A stretch of DNA of 64,000 nucleotides from Ciona intestinalis (GCF_000224145.3 NC_020175.2:1500576-1564575), one strand, 5' to 3'. Positions 23,673 to 37,800 are shown, numbered from the stretch's first letter. Program-made: numbers and translations. Notes: generated by a model not told the origin, from the sequence alone.

Positions 23673-24419
23673 AGTAACTAAACTACTTACCTTATCTTAA
23701 ACAGTTAATTTAGTGCGGTGTGTACAAGCATTTTACATAGGTACTCAATTACTTTATTCTCTTCCTCTATCGTTCTAATTAGAGTTATACGACTAATTAA
23801 AATTTCCTAAATTTATAATTTTGCATTTTTAAACATTTGGTTTACTTTTTGGTATTTGAATAATTTGATTTCAGGGTAAGTAAAATTTGCAACAAATAAA
23901 GAACAAAAAAACTAAACGTAAGTGAAAAAAGGTGTTACGAAAGTAAACGAAATATAACTGTCTTTAAAATCCAATTTCTTAGCCGAATTTTAACGGGGTT
24001 GGAATCTCTATTCAGGAAAATATATAAAAGGAAAATATGTGTTGGCAGATCCTTCATGCAATACAACTTTTATTAATGAGCTGGAGCGTGACAACAGTAT
24101 ACGGTTTTATACTAAACATAAAATCATTTAATGTATTTTGATTTGGGGAGTTTTAAAAATAAGTGCGCTTCAGGAATGCAATATCAGAGTCGATATTTAG
24201 TCACGTCAAAATTAGGAATGTACAATGCTTTTGGATGTTCCGATGTTGACGGTCATTGATCTGCAGTGAAAACTGCTACAACTCTGGTCAACAATTTTCA
24301 CTTCGGATTTACCTAAAAAAAAAAAAATAAGTTATAAGTATCCAATGGGAACCAGATTTCCGGGGAACCAGATTTCCGCGACAGCGGACGTTGTTAATTG
24401 TTTAAAATATGATCAGGAT

Positions 24420-25690
24420 ATTTAGATATAGGACGGGACACTTTGTCAGACTTTGTCAGGTAATCAAGAAAATAAGGTTACAGGATTATTCGACAGTATT
24501 ATCACGACTTCATAAAACGCCCGTTAAAGCTGATTTTTAAATATTGAAAAAAAATGTAAAAAGAAACAGTAGGCCTATATACTTTGAACAGGTAAAAAAA
24601 TGCGAAATAGTAAGGTGCTATTTTTAATGCTCGCTAAACTGTAGTAAAGCCAATGAATTTTTTTAGTTTGCGTGTGCGAACGATTAAACTAGTTTCATAG
24701 CTTCATAAAACAACCTTGAATTTTTCGTACAGTTTGATTTTGTCTAAAAAAATAGTATTAGTTTTGTAAAAAAACACTGAGATATAAGCATGAAGAAAAT
24801 AGGCAGGGGTCAATATGACTTTAATTTGAGATAAAAACAACAACAAAATATCGGTTTAACGTTATATAGATGAAGTTTACATGGCAAAGAAACTAGCACA
24901 GCCTGGTAAATTCAGTAGGTTAACTACAAGTTGCAGAATACTGCTAATGTAAATATATTTCAATTTAGAGTCCCATCTTCCCCCACATTGTAGTTTTGTA
25001 TGTTTTCATTGTCAAACTTTGACAGGTTTGTTTTTAATTTAGTAATTTATACCTCAGGAGTTATTCAACTATAAGATACTGATATAATAAAAATATAATA
25101 TTTTGAAAATATATTCGAAATTTGGTCATTTGTACTTGATATAATTTATGAGAAGTGGCTTGTGCCAAAAACAGGGTATAAATACCCAATTTGTAGTAAA
25201 AATAAAAACTTTATCAATGGTTATAATCAGTTTTCTGGTAATACATGTTCTTATACATTTGTAGGATACAATATTTATCCATTGAACCCTACCCGTTGTC
25301 GTTCAAACAATACCAATTGTTATGCAATAATATAATGTACTATAATATAATGTAAAACTATAGCAGTAGGACAAGAAAAATAATGTTTAGACCTAATTTT
25401 CAAAGCGTATAGTAATATTTCGTTTTATTTACATATATTCCTATTTATAACTACACTTATTAATCAAAAATTAACAATGATTTTAAACTGACCCATCTTA
25501 TCCTGTGTGTTTTCGAATTTGTAAAATTTCACCTGTTGTGCTGATCGCTAAATAACTCCTCGTGTGGTTTATAAAAATGATCGTACTAATTCGTGGTATT
25601 ACCCAAAAACCGCCATCGATTTTGATTTTGGAAATATTTAGCAATATGTGCATAAGTGTTCTATCTTCCCCCACTGTACTATGTAATGTA
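24420..25690. mobile_element. Inverted copy of the GGGGGAAGATGGGACA element
   Basis: The sequence is the reverse complement of much of 14690-16035: for example TTATTCGACAGTATTATCACG here corresponds to the complement of 15925-15945. It contains GTCCCATCTTCCCCCACATT at 24970 and ends near TCTATCTTCCCCCACTGTAC. Copies differ by many substitutions and small indels, so it is not a recent duplicate. Confidence 0.65.
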
Positions 25691-25708
25691 TAGGCAACCA
25701 CGTCGTCC

Positions 25709-25999
25709 GGCGCCGTGGCATTGTGGTTAGCGCGCCTGCCTGTAACCTAGAGAGAGGTAATGCACTGCTACCATTGTGGGCGTATGTGTCCTTAGGCAAG
25801 ACACATAACGGTAATTGCTCTAACCCAATGTTCACTAATAGGTTGTCCAAATTATCAGCCATACATAAAAATCCCCCACAAAGTAACATACATGGTAACT
25901 CGTAAGCTGGCACGAGGTGTTAAACCCGTGTGATAACGACTGTCGTGTTCCGGCCACGCGAGAATAAAGTAAGTTACATTCATTCATTCATTCATTCAT
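25709..25999 (+). mobile_element. tRNA-derived SINE with ATTC tail
   Basis: The head GGCGCCGTGGCATTGTGGTT, the GTGGGCGTATGTGTCCTTAG body and the CCGGCCACGCGAGAATAAAG end are followed by five ATTC units. The B box is damaged (GAGAGGTAATGCACTGC), so it would no longer be transcribed. Confidence 0.85.
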
Positions 26000-26767
26000 A
26001 AGTGTACCATCTGCCCCTACTGAAATATATCTTGTTTTATGTCAGTTTATTGTTTTTGAATTGTCCCTAAAGTAGGAATTATGGAATTAAAAGCAAACCT
26101 TTCAAAGTTTGGCAATAAAAACCTACAAAACTACAAATGGGAGAGGGGGTATGTAATAGTATGCAGCAACATAAGTGTAGTTAACCTACTATATAATTTC
26201 TTTTCCATGTAAACTTTATATTCGTTAAAACGATATATTTTGTTGATTTTATATCTAATTTAAGCCATATATTGACTCTTGCCCATTTTTCTCATGTCTG
26301 TGTCTCAGTCACAAAACTAATTTTATGAGACAAAATCGAACTATACGACATATTTCAGTGTATTTTGAGTTACTATACTGGGTTAATAATTCAAACTCGC
26401 CATCTACAAAACTTATCATGTTTTCTAAGTCATTAAAAAAAACGTTCAACACCGAGTTTTATTACTTAACAACAGTAATCGTCTTTGCCGCGTATTTTAT
26501 TGGACCGTGAGAACACTGTCAAATAGTTCTGTAACACTTTTTTGTCGATCATTAAATATAGGTATACCTGTAAAAGATGATTTAAAAATGCACTTCTCTA
26601 TTACACAATATCCCGTTTCTCCCCGCCCCATACTAAACAGAACTGTATAATTCCGCGACTTTAAAAGAGCCTTGTTGTTTGTTTAAAATGTTAATGAGAA
26701 ATATAGGGTTTAAGTGTTTGCAATATATCCCATTTTACCACACAGTTTATACTATATATATGCACCA

Positions 26768-28300
26768 TCAATATATTATATCCTCATTAAGGAAATCATG
26801 ACGTATTACCGGTGACTCCTCATTGCCTTTGTGAACCGTTGGGCAATCGGTAATGGAGAGCACCTGCAATGAAATATTCGTGTTAGTCTTTATAAATAGA
26901 GAATGTATGATTTTTAACAGTAGTAATAGCATTTATAATTTCCACCTTAGAGTATTGCGCTTCGTACAAATCATTTACAAACTGATATAAACTCACGTTT
27001 GTTGGCAAATCCATAGAAATGTAGCTGTTTCTACCTCCTGCAGTAAACATTACATGTTTAATAATATTTGATCAATCCTAACTAATACTATACAATACCA
27101 GGCACTTACCGGTTTTATCAGCCTTGAAGCTTACGCTCGCCTGGTGTCCAATATGATATAACAAACAAAAATTGATGTTAGAAACTCTCTTTCAGTATAT
27201 TTTTTTCCAAATCAATTTAAACCCAAAATTTGGGTCAACTCTGGCCTTAGGTTTTATTGCGTGCCTCGCCGGACCACATTACTTATACAATATATACCAG
27301 AGTGAGGTATGATGGGACCCTTATAAGCAAGTATTGCCAAACATTTCTAAACTCAAAATATATGAAGGTTTTGGGGTGATACCACGAATTAGTACTATCA
27401 TACCTTTATTAGTTGACCACAATTTAAAGAAATACATTAAAACACACGAGGAGGTATTTAGCGTTTTACACATCAGGTGTAATCAACTTTAATTATACTA
27501 CTTACCATCGACTCTAGCTGAGAGCTTGCTTTACGAACGTTTATCGTAATATAGGGAACGCTTTCTGTAATATAATTATTACACACAAATATAGAAAATA
27601 TAAAGATTTATTGTATACCTTCCTGTAGAGCGGTAGAATCGCGTTCTATTGTGCTTTGTCGTAGTCTTTTGAAGGTTTTTGCTGCGATATAATTAGTTAT
27701 GTGTGCAGGCCCTACTTATATTTTAGAGAAAGGGGGCAGACTAAGGTTCACGAAGATTTCATTAAAATGCAATGAGACTTGGTTAATACTATGATATTCG
27801 TTTTCAAAAAACGTACAAACATTTATTGACCCAAAGGATAAATTTCATTAAAATACACTATGGGAAATTAAAAGCAGCAAATTGTATGGACAGAAACCTG
27901 TCTAAATTTGAACCCCAAAATACATGTAGTACCCGGGGGAACGAGATATTTTTATCACAAAACATCTCGATTGTGACGGTCTATGAAAAAAGTTCTGGTT
28001 TTATAATTCTTTGAACATTTTTATTTGCTACCAAATAGGACGAGAAAATAGAATGAAAATGTGTCCCATCTTCCCCCACTTCACTATATATTTCTTCACA
28101 TTTGTTAATGTTGCGTATTTACGCATCGGTCTAACTGCTGTTACAAATCAAGCATACGAACCACTCAAATTTCACTCACATGTCGGTAAGTATCCGCTTT
28201 TATTTAGCTCCCATAATATAGCAAAAAGCAGAAGCAAAAATGACCCGGCTAGGGAAGTACAAATGAGGACAAACTCGACAAGGTACAAAGCACGGCCCAT
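26768..28300 (-). CDS. Small single-pass membrane protein with ITIM-like and YxxM tail motifs, six exons
   Basis: Minus-strand exons 28300-28180, 27681-27619, 27564-27506, 27140-27110, 27037-26997 and 26863-26768 fit exactly in phase and encode 136 residues. A hydrophobic helix at about 8-30 (EFVLICTSLAGSFLLLLFAI) is followed by a basic stop-transfer stretch (KTFKRLR) and a tail of about 90 residues. The tail holds VPYITI (Tyr66), which fits the ITIM consensus I/V/LxYxxI/V/L, YISM (Tyr97), which fits the YxxM p85-SH2 site, and ends DIIY. This layout is that of transmembrane adaptor or immune receptor tails. No ectodomain is included with this start. The ATG has a strong context (AACATGG). The frame is open back to an ATG at 28363, adding a NETS glycosylation site, and a possible upstream exon is 28551-28442, so the real protein may be longer. 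The family is not recognised. Confidence 0.6.
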
Positions 28301-28822
28301 GTTAATGTTTGTATAACTGTAACTGGTCTCGTTAGTAATAAATACTATCCTGAACAAGAGCATCTACCTGCTGCAACTATCGTGTTGTTAACTAAACGTA
28401 GACAAGGATATCCGCGTTATAGACTGGTTGATTTATTTTACAGTTGGGAAGCGTGCATTGCAACGATATATGTCATTAAAAAAGAATTGGTCTGTTTCAT
28501 TAACAGAATAACAAAGCAAAAATACAACGATATTCACGTTAAGGTGGGTACCTACAAAGTAAGAGCTTTGCAAATAATGATTAGATTTCATTTGTTTTTA
28601 AAGTTGGCGAGTTAAAAGTGCGATTACAACCAAACAAACCGATACTACAGGTATTAAAAACCATAGTTAACACAAAATACAACAATCAAATTGTACCAGA
28701 ACGAGCTATTTAGTGAGTGGAAACAAAATTTTATCAAGTTGATTCCGTGTATGACCCTATTTTGATTTTGAAGCCTATAATGATTTTATTTATTTTTTAC
28801 TTTTTAGGTAACTTGGAGTTGA

Positions 28823-31800
28823 TTATTTTACTGATTTACTGTCACTTGTTTCCACAGCAGTTTGCCGAACTATTGTAGCGGTTCCAGGGAATAGACGAGA
28901 CGCCATTGAAGTAACTTTGCGATCGTGTTTTGATACTACGTGACGTCTAAACGTATTACGTGTGCGGAACCTACGTGGGCAGTCGGTACATCTGTAAGGC
29001 ATTTGACCAGTGTGGCGGTTCAAATGCTCCTGTAACGTAATACACAAAATGTTTGAAACAAATTTTTTATTTATTATAATTCGATTAATGTATAGTAGTA
29101 AGATGTTTATTTTAGCGTTTTGCAATAGATGTAAAGTCAACAGTAAAAAACAGATAATTTATGATCATACAAAACACAAATGAAGTGATTTGTTAATTTT
29201 GACTATTTTTATTAATGTATGCCTGTCTACAATTGCCTTCCACCAATATAGAATTTCAGATATTCAGTTTACTGAACATATTTTTTTAGAAACTAAATTA
29301 TCCACACTGAACTTAAAATTCACCACATGCTGGCTCTTCATGTTCATTCTAAATGTACAATTCAAACACTAGAAATTTCAGTGCCACACTAAGATTATGT
29401 AACATCTAGATTCTAAGTTTATTCTGAATGTACTTTTTTAAACGCTAGCAATTGTCGCAGATGTAAGATTAAACTCTTCATGTTTATTTTCACCTCTAAC
29501 TCTCTGGATTTGCAATCTGAGCTATATGACCCACAAATGGAAATAGGCTGCATAATGACTTGGAGCGTATGGCCTTGGTAGATAGATTGTCTGGGGAATT
29601 TTAAGAGTTTAATAAACCATTGGGATCGATTAGGCTTTTACAATCAAAATCCATTGTAGTTTTCTAAATTTACTGAAGAGTATTATATTATAAACACTGT
29701 ATGTAAAACCTTCTCTGGGTTAGTAATTACATAATTTTAGAATCAATACATGAAGAATTCAAGTCTGTTATCTGTCTTTAACTGTGATCCTTAAAACTTA
29801 CATAAGTTATAAAGGTCATACTGATAAAAGGCAACGTAACAGTAATGCTTTGCCCTGCTGTTGTGTGTATAGAAACAAGCAGAGCCAAAATATATTGAAT
29901 TCACTACAATTTAATGAGGTTCCCTGCGTATGATCAGTATAAATGTAAGGTAACCTGTATTTTATCAATGTCACTTTAGGTTGGTAAAAATATTAAATAA
30001 ATATTGTGCCTATAATAGACAAAGACAGTGATACTTAACAGTTCAAGACACCTTACCTTGTAATGTGTGGGATGACGAAACTTTCTATCACAATACTCAC
30101 ACTCAAACCGTGCTTTATTCTCGTGTATCATGGAATGGTATGTAAGACTGTGGGATCTTGTAAAGGTTTTTCCACAAACTTGACATTTGTATGGCTTAAT
30201 GCCTATAAACAGAAAAGTTAAACAAAAACTATCAAAGTAGTTTAAAAATATGCAAAATAAGATAAAGGTTCACTGCAAAATAATTTGGTAAATTCTTAAA
30301 CTCAACTTGTATTTGTTTATTTCAGCCAATGGAACCGGCCTCACCTGCGTGACCTCTGTAATGACCATATAAAGAATTAGGAGCTGAGAATTTTTTGCCG
30401 CATAATTCGCAAGAATAGAAATCTTGTACAATGAAAGATGATTGCCCGTTGTTTAAAACTCTTTCAGTACAAACCATAATTTCTTTGGGTCGTGTGTGCC
30501 GTAACTCACTCAGAAGTTGCAATGCTTTTGCCTGATTTTTAAATGTCTTTAATTAATATTTATATCTTTAAATTTTAGTGATCTCATTTTTAAACTTAGT
30601 TAAAATCATAATAAAAGTAATGTCAAAATATTCCATTTTAATTACCCCATTTTTAGTGCATCCATAGTCCCATACCTTATAAAAAAATTACATAAACATG
30701 TTTTAAAAATATAAAGAGATTTTTCCACATTCTTAAATATATTTCTGGATCAAAAAAGATATTTCATATTAAAAAAATTTTAAATACAAATTTACAATAA
30801 AAATATTATAAAACCTTCATAGCAGGACTTGTAGCTGGTGGAATCTTTTTACTACTGGGACCTAGTAGTTCATATTCCTTAGATTGAACAACTTCAATAT
30901 TTGATTTAACTTTGAACGTTAATCGTTTCTGACGTCTCCTGTTGTAATAAGGTTGTTAAAGTTGTGGGTGTGGTATTGATGGTGCTTGCTTTTGAAACAG
31001 AGCGGTGACATAATAGGTTTTAGCACACAAATTTTAAGTCTAACATAGATTTATGGCTAATGTTATGTGACTCGTGGCCTAGTTAATACACGGCCCAGGA
31101 ATACACCCTACTTTAACATGTTAAAACGGTCATTATAGATCTACCTCGGCAATGTTTTATGACTTAACAAACTCATCTGTCGTATCAACATGGCTGTTTT
31201 TTTAGTTTTAATGTCGCTTTAACAAAGTTTTATCTCGATCTAAATGTACACTAGCAGTTGGAAAAAGCTATACTCGCTCACTGTTTAGTAAAAGACTTCT
31301 AAATCAGTAATTTATACATACAAAAGTTACTACAACTGCTGTAAACACTGTTTCTAGCAAGTAGCCAACTACGTAAGATACAATCTTGGTAATTTCTAAA
31401 TTGGATTAAGTTTTTACTCAAACCAAACAACTGCAAACACCAAGAACACAACAGACCTGCAACTGCTCTGATTGTTAACTCAAAATTCTATTAATGAAAC
31501 CTTGATGAAACAATGGATTATAATGGGCATTGTTCACATCAATATGCCTCTTATTTTCTGTGCAGTTTAGGTGTATTTCTACTTTCTAGGCCATGTATTG
31601 AGTAGGCCATGTGTGGTATACGAACAAGCTAAAGCATATTGCATTCGATTTCGCCACATCAATCAATGTTTGACCACTATAAGTGTAACTGCATCTGCAT
31701 GTTAGCAAAATCACCACAGACTTTGTTAAAAAATCAAAACGGTGAAGCAATATCACATGTATTATTTCATTAATCATATAAGCTATATATTAAATCTTAT

Positions 31801-34800
31801 AAATCACATATTATTTTTGTTTTGTGAAATGGGAACTGCAGTTTATCAAAAATTCTTTTCAGATTAATACAAGAGTTTTAATTTAATGAATTGTTAAAAT
31901 TAGCCGATGTAATAAAAATCTTACCATTCACTTGAGTCTACATCTTGTGTTTCAACTTCCAAAATATTATCGCTGACTACCCACGTTGTTGGCTGAAAAT
32001 TAAAATATTAAAATAAATAGTTGCTGCTGGGTCTTTCATGGATAAAAAAAACGATAATTTAGCATGCATGTGCTTGGTGTTGTGGTGACAAAAAAAACTT
32101 GTTAAATTGTCAATGGAACGCTGGAATAAAATAAACGTTTTTATAAATGGAGAGCCAGAATAGCTACTATTACTTTGTTACTGGCTACAATAGGCACGGT
32201 AGCCAGTAACAAAACATTAAAATAAATTCACACCTATGACGTTACATGCTCATAGCAGCCAATGATTTTTAACAAACTTACAAATTCTGTATAATCGTGG
32301 TCGTTCTGTATACCAATCATTGATTTTCCAAAGTTTGGCTTAACGATTTCAGACTTCATTTTTAAACTTTGTTTCCTTGGCAACCGTTTTGAATCAACGA
32401 TTGGTGGAAGTTTCTCAACTTCTTTCGCTTCTTTCTCTTTATTATCTTTTTCCAACACCTCCTCTTCACTCTCCTCCTCAGAGCTATCACTGATTGTTAC
32501 ATAACAAGCTTAATTGTGATGTTACAGGTGTTTTACAAGTTTCAACTGACTTGTGGTGATTGCAATTTACTTATAAAGACACCAACAGTGAAGTAAAACC
32601 GGTCTAAAACATGAGATATCACACCTGTTTTACAATTTGGAGTGCATGTCACTTTAGGCACCCCTTATGTTACATATGACATTATGTATTCCTGCCCAGT
32701 GCCCATTAAATGAGTTGGAGCAACTGGCTTTAGCCACTAAGCTCCAGAGAAAGCAAGTTGTATGCTGCTACCATTATGGAATATGTGTCATTAGGCAAAA
32801 GATTTATTAGCAATTGCGCCAACCCAGTGGTTTGGTGCCTAGATTTTCAGCTAGACAAAAAGTTTAAAACCTTCTGATATCTCCTTCTGATTGTGTATCA
32901 TCTGATGTTTCATTATCACTGTTGTATAAACCTGTGTCTGTATTGGGAGCATTAGTGGGATCCAGACTCTCTGATGAAATTGAAAAACTTTTCGCTGGAG
33001 ATACTTTTTCTGGAGACCCCTGGGGGCTAATATAAATATAATTAAAACATTTATTGATGTAAAACAATTTAAGCATTATCTCATTGAGTCAGGATTGTAA
33101 AAATACCCTTTTTGAGTAATAATGTCACCGTCCGGATCGTCGAAAAACGTCCGGATTTTTTTTAATGGAGATAAATCATATTTATAATAAAATCAGCTTT
33201 CTTACATCTGGCCAACAATATACTCTCTGGTTTCCTAGTTCAGTAATTATTGACGACATAAACGTGCGCTCTATTTTAACCGCATCGGTTACCCTGGGAG
33301 AACACCACGAATAGCTAAAATGACAGAACGGTTCGTGCAAACATTAAAAAAATGTATTTTTGTAACATCCACTATACTAATTTTGACACAAATCATGTCA
33401 CATGGAACCTTTATGTGGTGAATTTAAAATAATATTACATTTATTAAAACGACGTATCTAAAACGATAGAAACAGATAAAATGTTTTACGCACGTTCTTC
33501 GTGGATTATAAATGGAAGGATGATTACGTCCTAATATCTTTGAATCTTTAATAAACTTTTAAAATTTTAGAAAACAATTGTGGTTTATGTGCTTCTATAT
33601 TTCGTATAATTGTTTTATTCCCCATATAATTTTAAGGCAGCAACCAAGAATAGTTTAAAATTTAAATGCAGGTAAACTGCGTTTATGTGAATTTTAATTG
33701 GTGCAAATATAGAGTGAGGAGTGACGCTATCAGTAAATTAGAGCCAATGCAAATTGTAATATATTATTACAAAGTATCTTCTCGGCCGAGCTTGGACAGA
33801 GGCTAAAAAACATCGTTCTTAGGCACCGCGCGAAAATCAGAGTTTCGTGAATCCTAGTTGCAAGATATTAATTTTACCCTTCAAATATTTTATTTAAAAT
33901 TTATGTACACTTGTTATGTTATGTAACACTATTTCTAAATCAAAAAGTTTAAACATATTATATATATCATAAGATTGATAAAACACAGGCTACTCGCTAA
34001 TCACGCTGATATTGCATTTCGTCATTATTCACGTGAATAAATTCACAACAATTGCTTCGCTTGTTAAGTGTGAAAAGTATACCACATGTGTTTTCCTTTA
34101 TTTCCTATCCCGGCGCAGAGCGTAGAAGTGTGACGCTCATACACGATGTCAATCTCGTGGTTCGTTGGGCAATGGGCACATCCCTCCTGATTGTTACGTA
34201 ATGAAACGTCATAATTAAAAGTTATGTTGGAATAGGACATGTGACATACCAATTAAGCGCAACTTGTCCAAATTGCAGCATGGCAATGTTTGTTACTAGA
34301 GCGATTTCGTTAGCTAATTATTACGAACACGAGGCAAACATAAAACAACAGATCGCAGCTTTAACAACCGTTTGGATCGCACAGGCGCCCGCACTAGACT
34401 GTGGTGATGGTCAGTAATACGCTTTATAACAAGATTTGGTAGCTTAGGTGACAGCTGCACGTAAAACATAATACGTCTGGATTTTTAAATAAAATTAACC
34501 GATCACTATCGGGATTTACAACTTTTACAATCCTGCATTTGAGTTAATAGTGTTTTTTGTAGTAAGTGCCGAACCTAAACATAATCATTTTTTTATACCA
34601 AAACTCCGAAAACAGACCAATATTTAGCTTACCATTCATTAGATTTGTCAGCCAAAGATATGCAGTTAACAATTTTAATATTTGATAAACCAGTTGGTAT
34701 CTGTTGTGGACGTGTTCTTCTGAGTATTGTTGGTATGTACCTGGTTTTACAGAAATTTCAGTCATTGACATAGGTAACATGTAGTCATGTACATTAATCA

Positions 34801-37800
34801 GTAAAGCTTACAACCAACGGGATAAAAAAGCAAGTTAAATTATAAATATACAAAGTGTTCATAGTCATACAAGTTTTAAACAACCATCAATGGGCCAATT
34901 TTTAATTCCTAACTGTTTTTCATGTACGATATTTAATCAAAAAATGTGACAGTAAGCTAGAAAATGCAACTACAAATAAATATGTATTAATTAAAAAAAA
35001 TGTATGAAAACAAAATCTTACTTTTGTGGTTTGCATTGTTGTGTTTTTGCTTCTGCTTGTGGGAGAAGTTTTTTCATCCATGCCATTTCTGACAACAAGT
35101 TTTCACTTCGGCTTTCATTTTCATCTAAATTTAATTATATGTAATGTTTACAGGTTATCCAAGACAATTTGATATGTGGAATCAAAGTTTGCTAAACAGC
35201 TTTGCTATTGTAGTTACCTAAGATAAAACAGAAGATAGACTGCCAGGACAAAATGTATTCCATAATAATGCACTGTGTAGGTAAAGTGCACAATGGCACT
35301 CAAAAATTCACAATAGGACATAAGTGGACCAAGGGCCTTGGTCTCCCTTAGTTAAGTTTATAAAGATTTAAATGATAGATTAAGGCTGACCTTTCACTAT
35401 ACTCAAAAATCAAATATCACCCTCACCTGAAGAATCACTTCCAGGTGATGTTGATCCTTCATCCTCATCATTGGAAAACAACTCCTCTTTTATCTCTATG
35501 TTTTTAACTACTTTTGGCGAAATAGCCCGTTTTTTGGAAACTGGCATTTTTATCTTTTTTGCGGATACACGTGGTTTGCGTTTGCGAATCCAATGTTTCT
35601 GTACAGTTCGCTTTTCGACAAACGGAAAACTTTCAGTTGGTTCTTTCTTAACTTGGGATAACTTTGGCAATTTTATTGTTTCCATAACAACTTTTGGTTG
35701 GTTTTTGAAATGTTTGATTAAATTTGTTTCCATTTTTTTCTTTTTTAAGTTATTTTTGTATTCAACGGCTTTGCGACGATTTAAGCGCGTGTTTATTCTT
35801 GAACTAGTTTGCTTATCAACAATATCAGAAGCTCTACGAAGTGAGATGGCAGATAAAAGATCATCTTTTGCATGGGTCTTCGGTGAAAGAGGTAAAAAAT
35901 CTGAACTTTCTAGGTCAGGCGGATTTATACGAATATCATGTGGAATAGAAATATCTTTCTCACCTGAAACACTTTGTGTAAATTGACTATTGCAACATTA
36001 TCATAACACCTAGTGCTTTGTAATTGCAGAAAAATCCATTTATGCTACTTTTATACTTATCATAAACATTACCATTAAGTTTTGAATCATTTTCCTTTCT
36101 CACATCTGCAATGAAGAACTTTCTTCTGTTGTAATATGTAGAACCTACAACACAAGTAGCATTATACATTGAAAAAATAACATTAGTGGTAACATTACAT
36201 TCAACAGATTTCTTCTTAAGTAATTCCATGTGTAGTTTTAAATGCTTGAGCATTGTTTCTTCCCCTTTATCTGCATGTGGTGTGGAAAGTACATAGCGGC
36301 AGTAACCCCCAACAAGATAACAGCTAAAAAAGTTTAAAACTATTAAAAATCCTGTCATAGTGGTTTTAGAAACATATGTAAAATAGTTTGTTAATAATAA
36401 TTTATTGTCTTCATACATGTTACCATTTATATTTAAATTTTAAAATCTGTTCGCTTTGATAACCAATGTGTTTTAATTGGCGAGGTAACAGCTGACAAGT
36501 TTAAACAGAAATAAACTTCTATTGTAGTGGTTTTGAGTAAAATACATTAAAGTGTAAAATACATTAATTTTTCAAATTTGTTTATTTATGTAACTTTAAA
36601 CACCATTTGTGCCTTCATATAAAAATGCCTTCATAGAACCAAGCCAACCATTTTACTATAATATTGAACGAAAAGTTTAAATACCTGTAAAGAAACTGAT
36701 TTGACTTTACTTCTTTTCTAACAAACAATTTGAAAAGAGATTGAAGATCCATTTCCAACACTTGCTTTATACCATACCAAAAGTTGTTGGATATAACTGG
36801 TTTATGCTCAGGCTGAGTAACTGCATTCTTTGATAATATCTAGACAAACAAGTAGAATAGCTTAACAGTGAACTTCATCATATAGTTTTATTCACATTTT
36901 ATTCACATTTTATTCATGGAACTTTAAAGTATAGTAGGGTGGGGAAAGATGGGACTTGGCGTAGGATGTTCCTGTTTTAAAAAAATCTCCTTTTACCGGT
37001 ACCCATTCAATAAAAAATATTATAGTATTATTCGACAGTGTTCTTAAGGTCTAACAAAATGCGCGGCAAAGATGATTACTGTTGTTAAGTATTAAAATTC
37101 GTTGTTAAAAGATGCAACATTTTTTCAAAGGCTGAAAAAAGGTAATATTAAGATAGTCATTTTGAATGCTCACTGAATCAGTTTAAACTCCCAAAAATTT
37201 GTAGTCTGCTGTGTGAAAAAAACCTATGAAAAAAAAAGGCACGCCTAGAAATAAAAGGGAAAAATAGGCATGTGTCAATATGGCTTAAAGGGGCATACCA
37301 ATGAAAAATAAAAATTTGTATATGGCAAGAGATGCCTTAATGTGAACTAAAGGTATCAACAAAGTTCCCAACATAATACAGATTCTAAAAAATCCCGCAT
37401 GAAAACAAACCCGCTGGAGTAAAAAAAAATCGGCGGTTTAGACAAAGCATGGGATTTCCCATAAGAAAAAAAAGACACTGAACTTTGACCGTTTCTAGTT
37501 TTTAAACTACTTTTAACTAAAGAAAAATCAAATTTTATTTTGGATTTAGTCAGCATATTATCTACCTATGTTCAACTGAAAATAAAACATAATAAAATAT
37601 ATGTTTTACAATATTTTTCTAATATTCCTAAAGAAGAAGCATTTAGTATACCAGAAATAAAATTTGAATTTTCTTCAGTATTTTAGGATCTGGGAGCGAT
37701 CAAAATTGAGTGAGATTATTTCTTACGGGAAATCCCATGCATTGCGCCACTGCCAATTTTTTTTACTCCAACAGTTGAATAGGCGATTTTGAAACTTAGT

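Larger units (their letters stand above)
23673..26767. other. Region between two minus-strand genes, mostly repeat
   Basis: It should hold the promoter of the helical-repeat gene next to 23673 and the 3' end of the small membrane-protein gene near 26767. The middle is filled by the inverted copy of the GGGGGAAGATGGGACA element (24420-25690), a SINE (25709-25999) and another fragment of the same element (26030-26600). No exon was recognised. Confidence 0.55.

Noticed and set aside
28382-28615. 77-codon plus-strand open frame near the small membrane-protein gene
   Set aside because: No protein-like composition and no splice context; the opposite strand holds a better candidate exon with two glycosylation-type sites.
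34544-34780. Possible zinc-finger-gene exon encoding MLPMSMTEISVKPG on the minus strand
   Set aside because: It lacks a good acceptor, and the flanking exons (35124-35022 and 33026-32871) already join exactly in phase without it.
35471-35986. 171-codon plus-strand open frame
   Set aside because: It lies opposite a real zinc-finger-gene exon (35963-35427) that has correct splice sites and phases on the minus strand.
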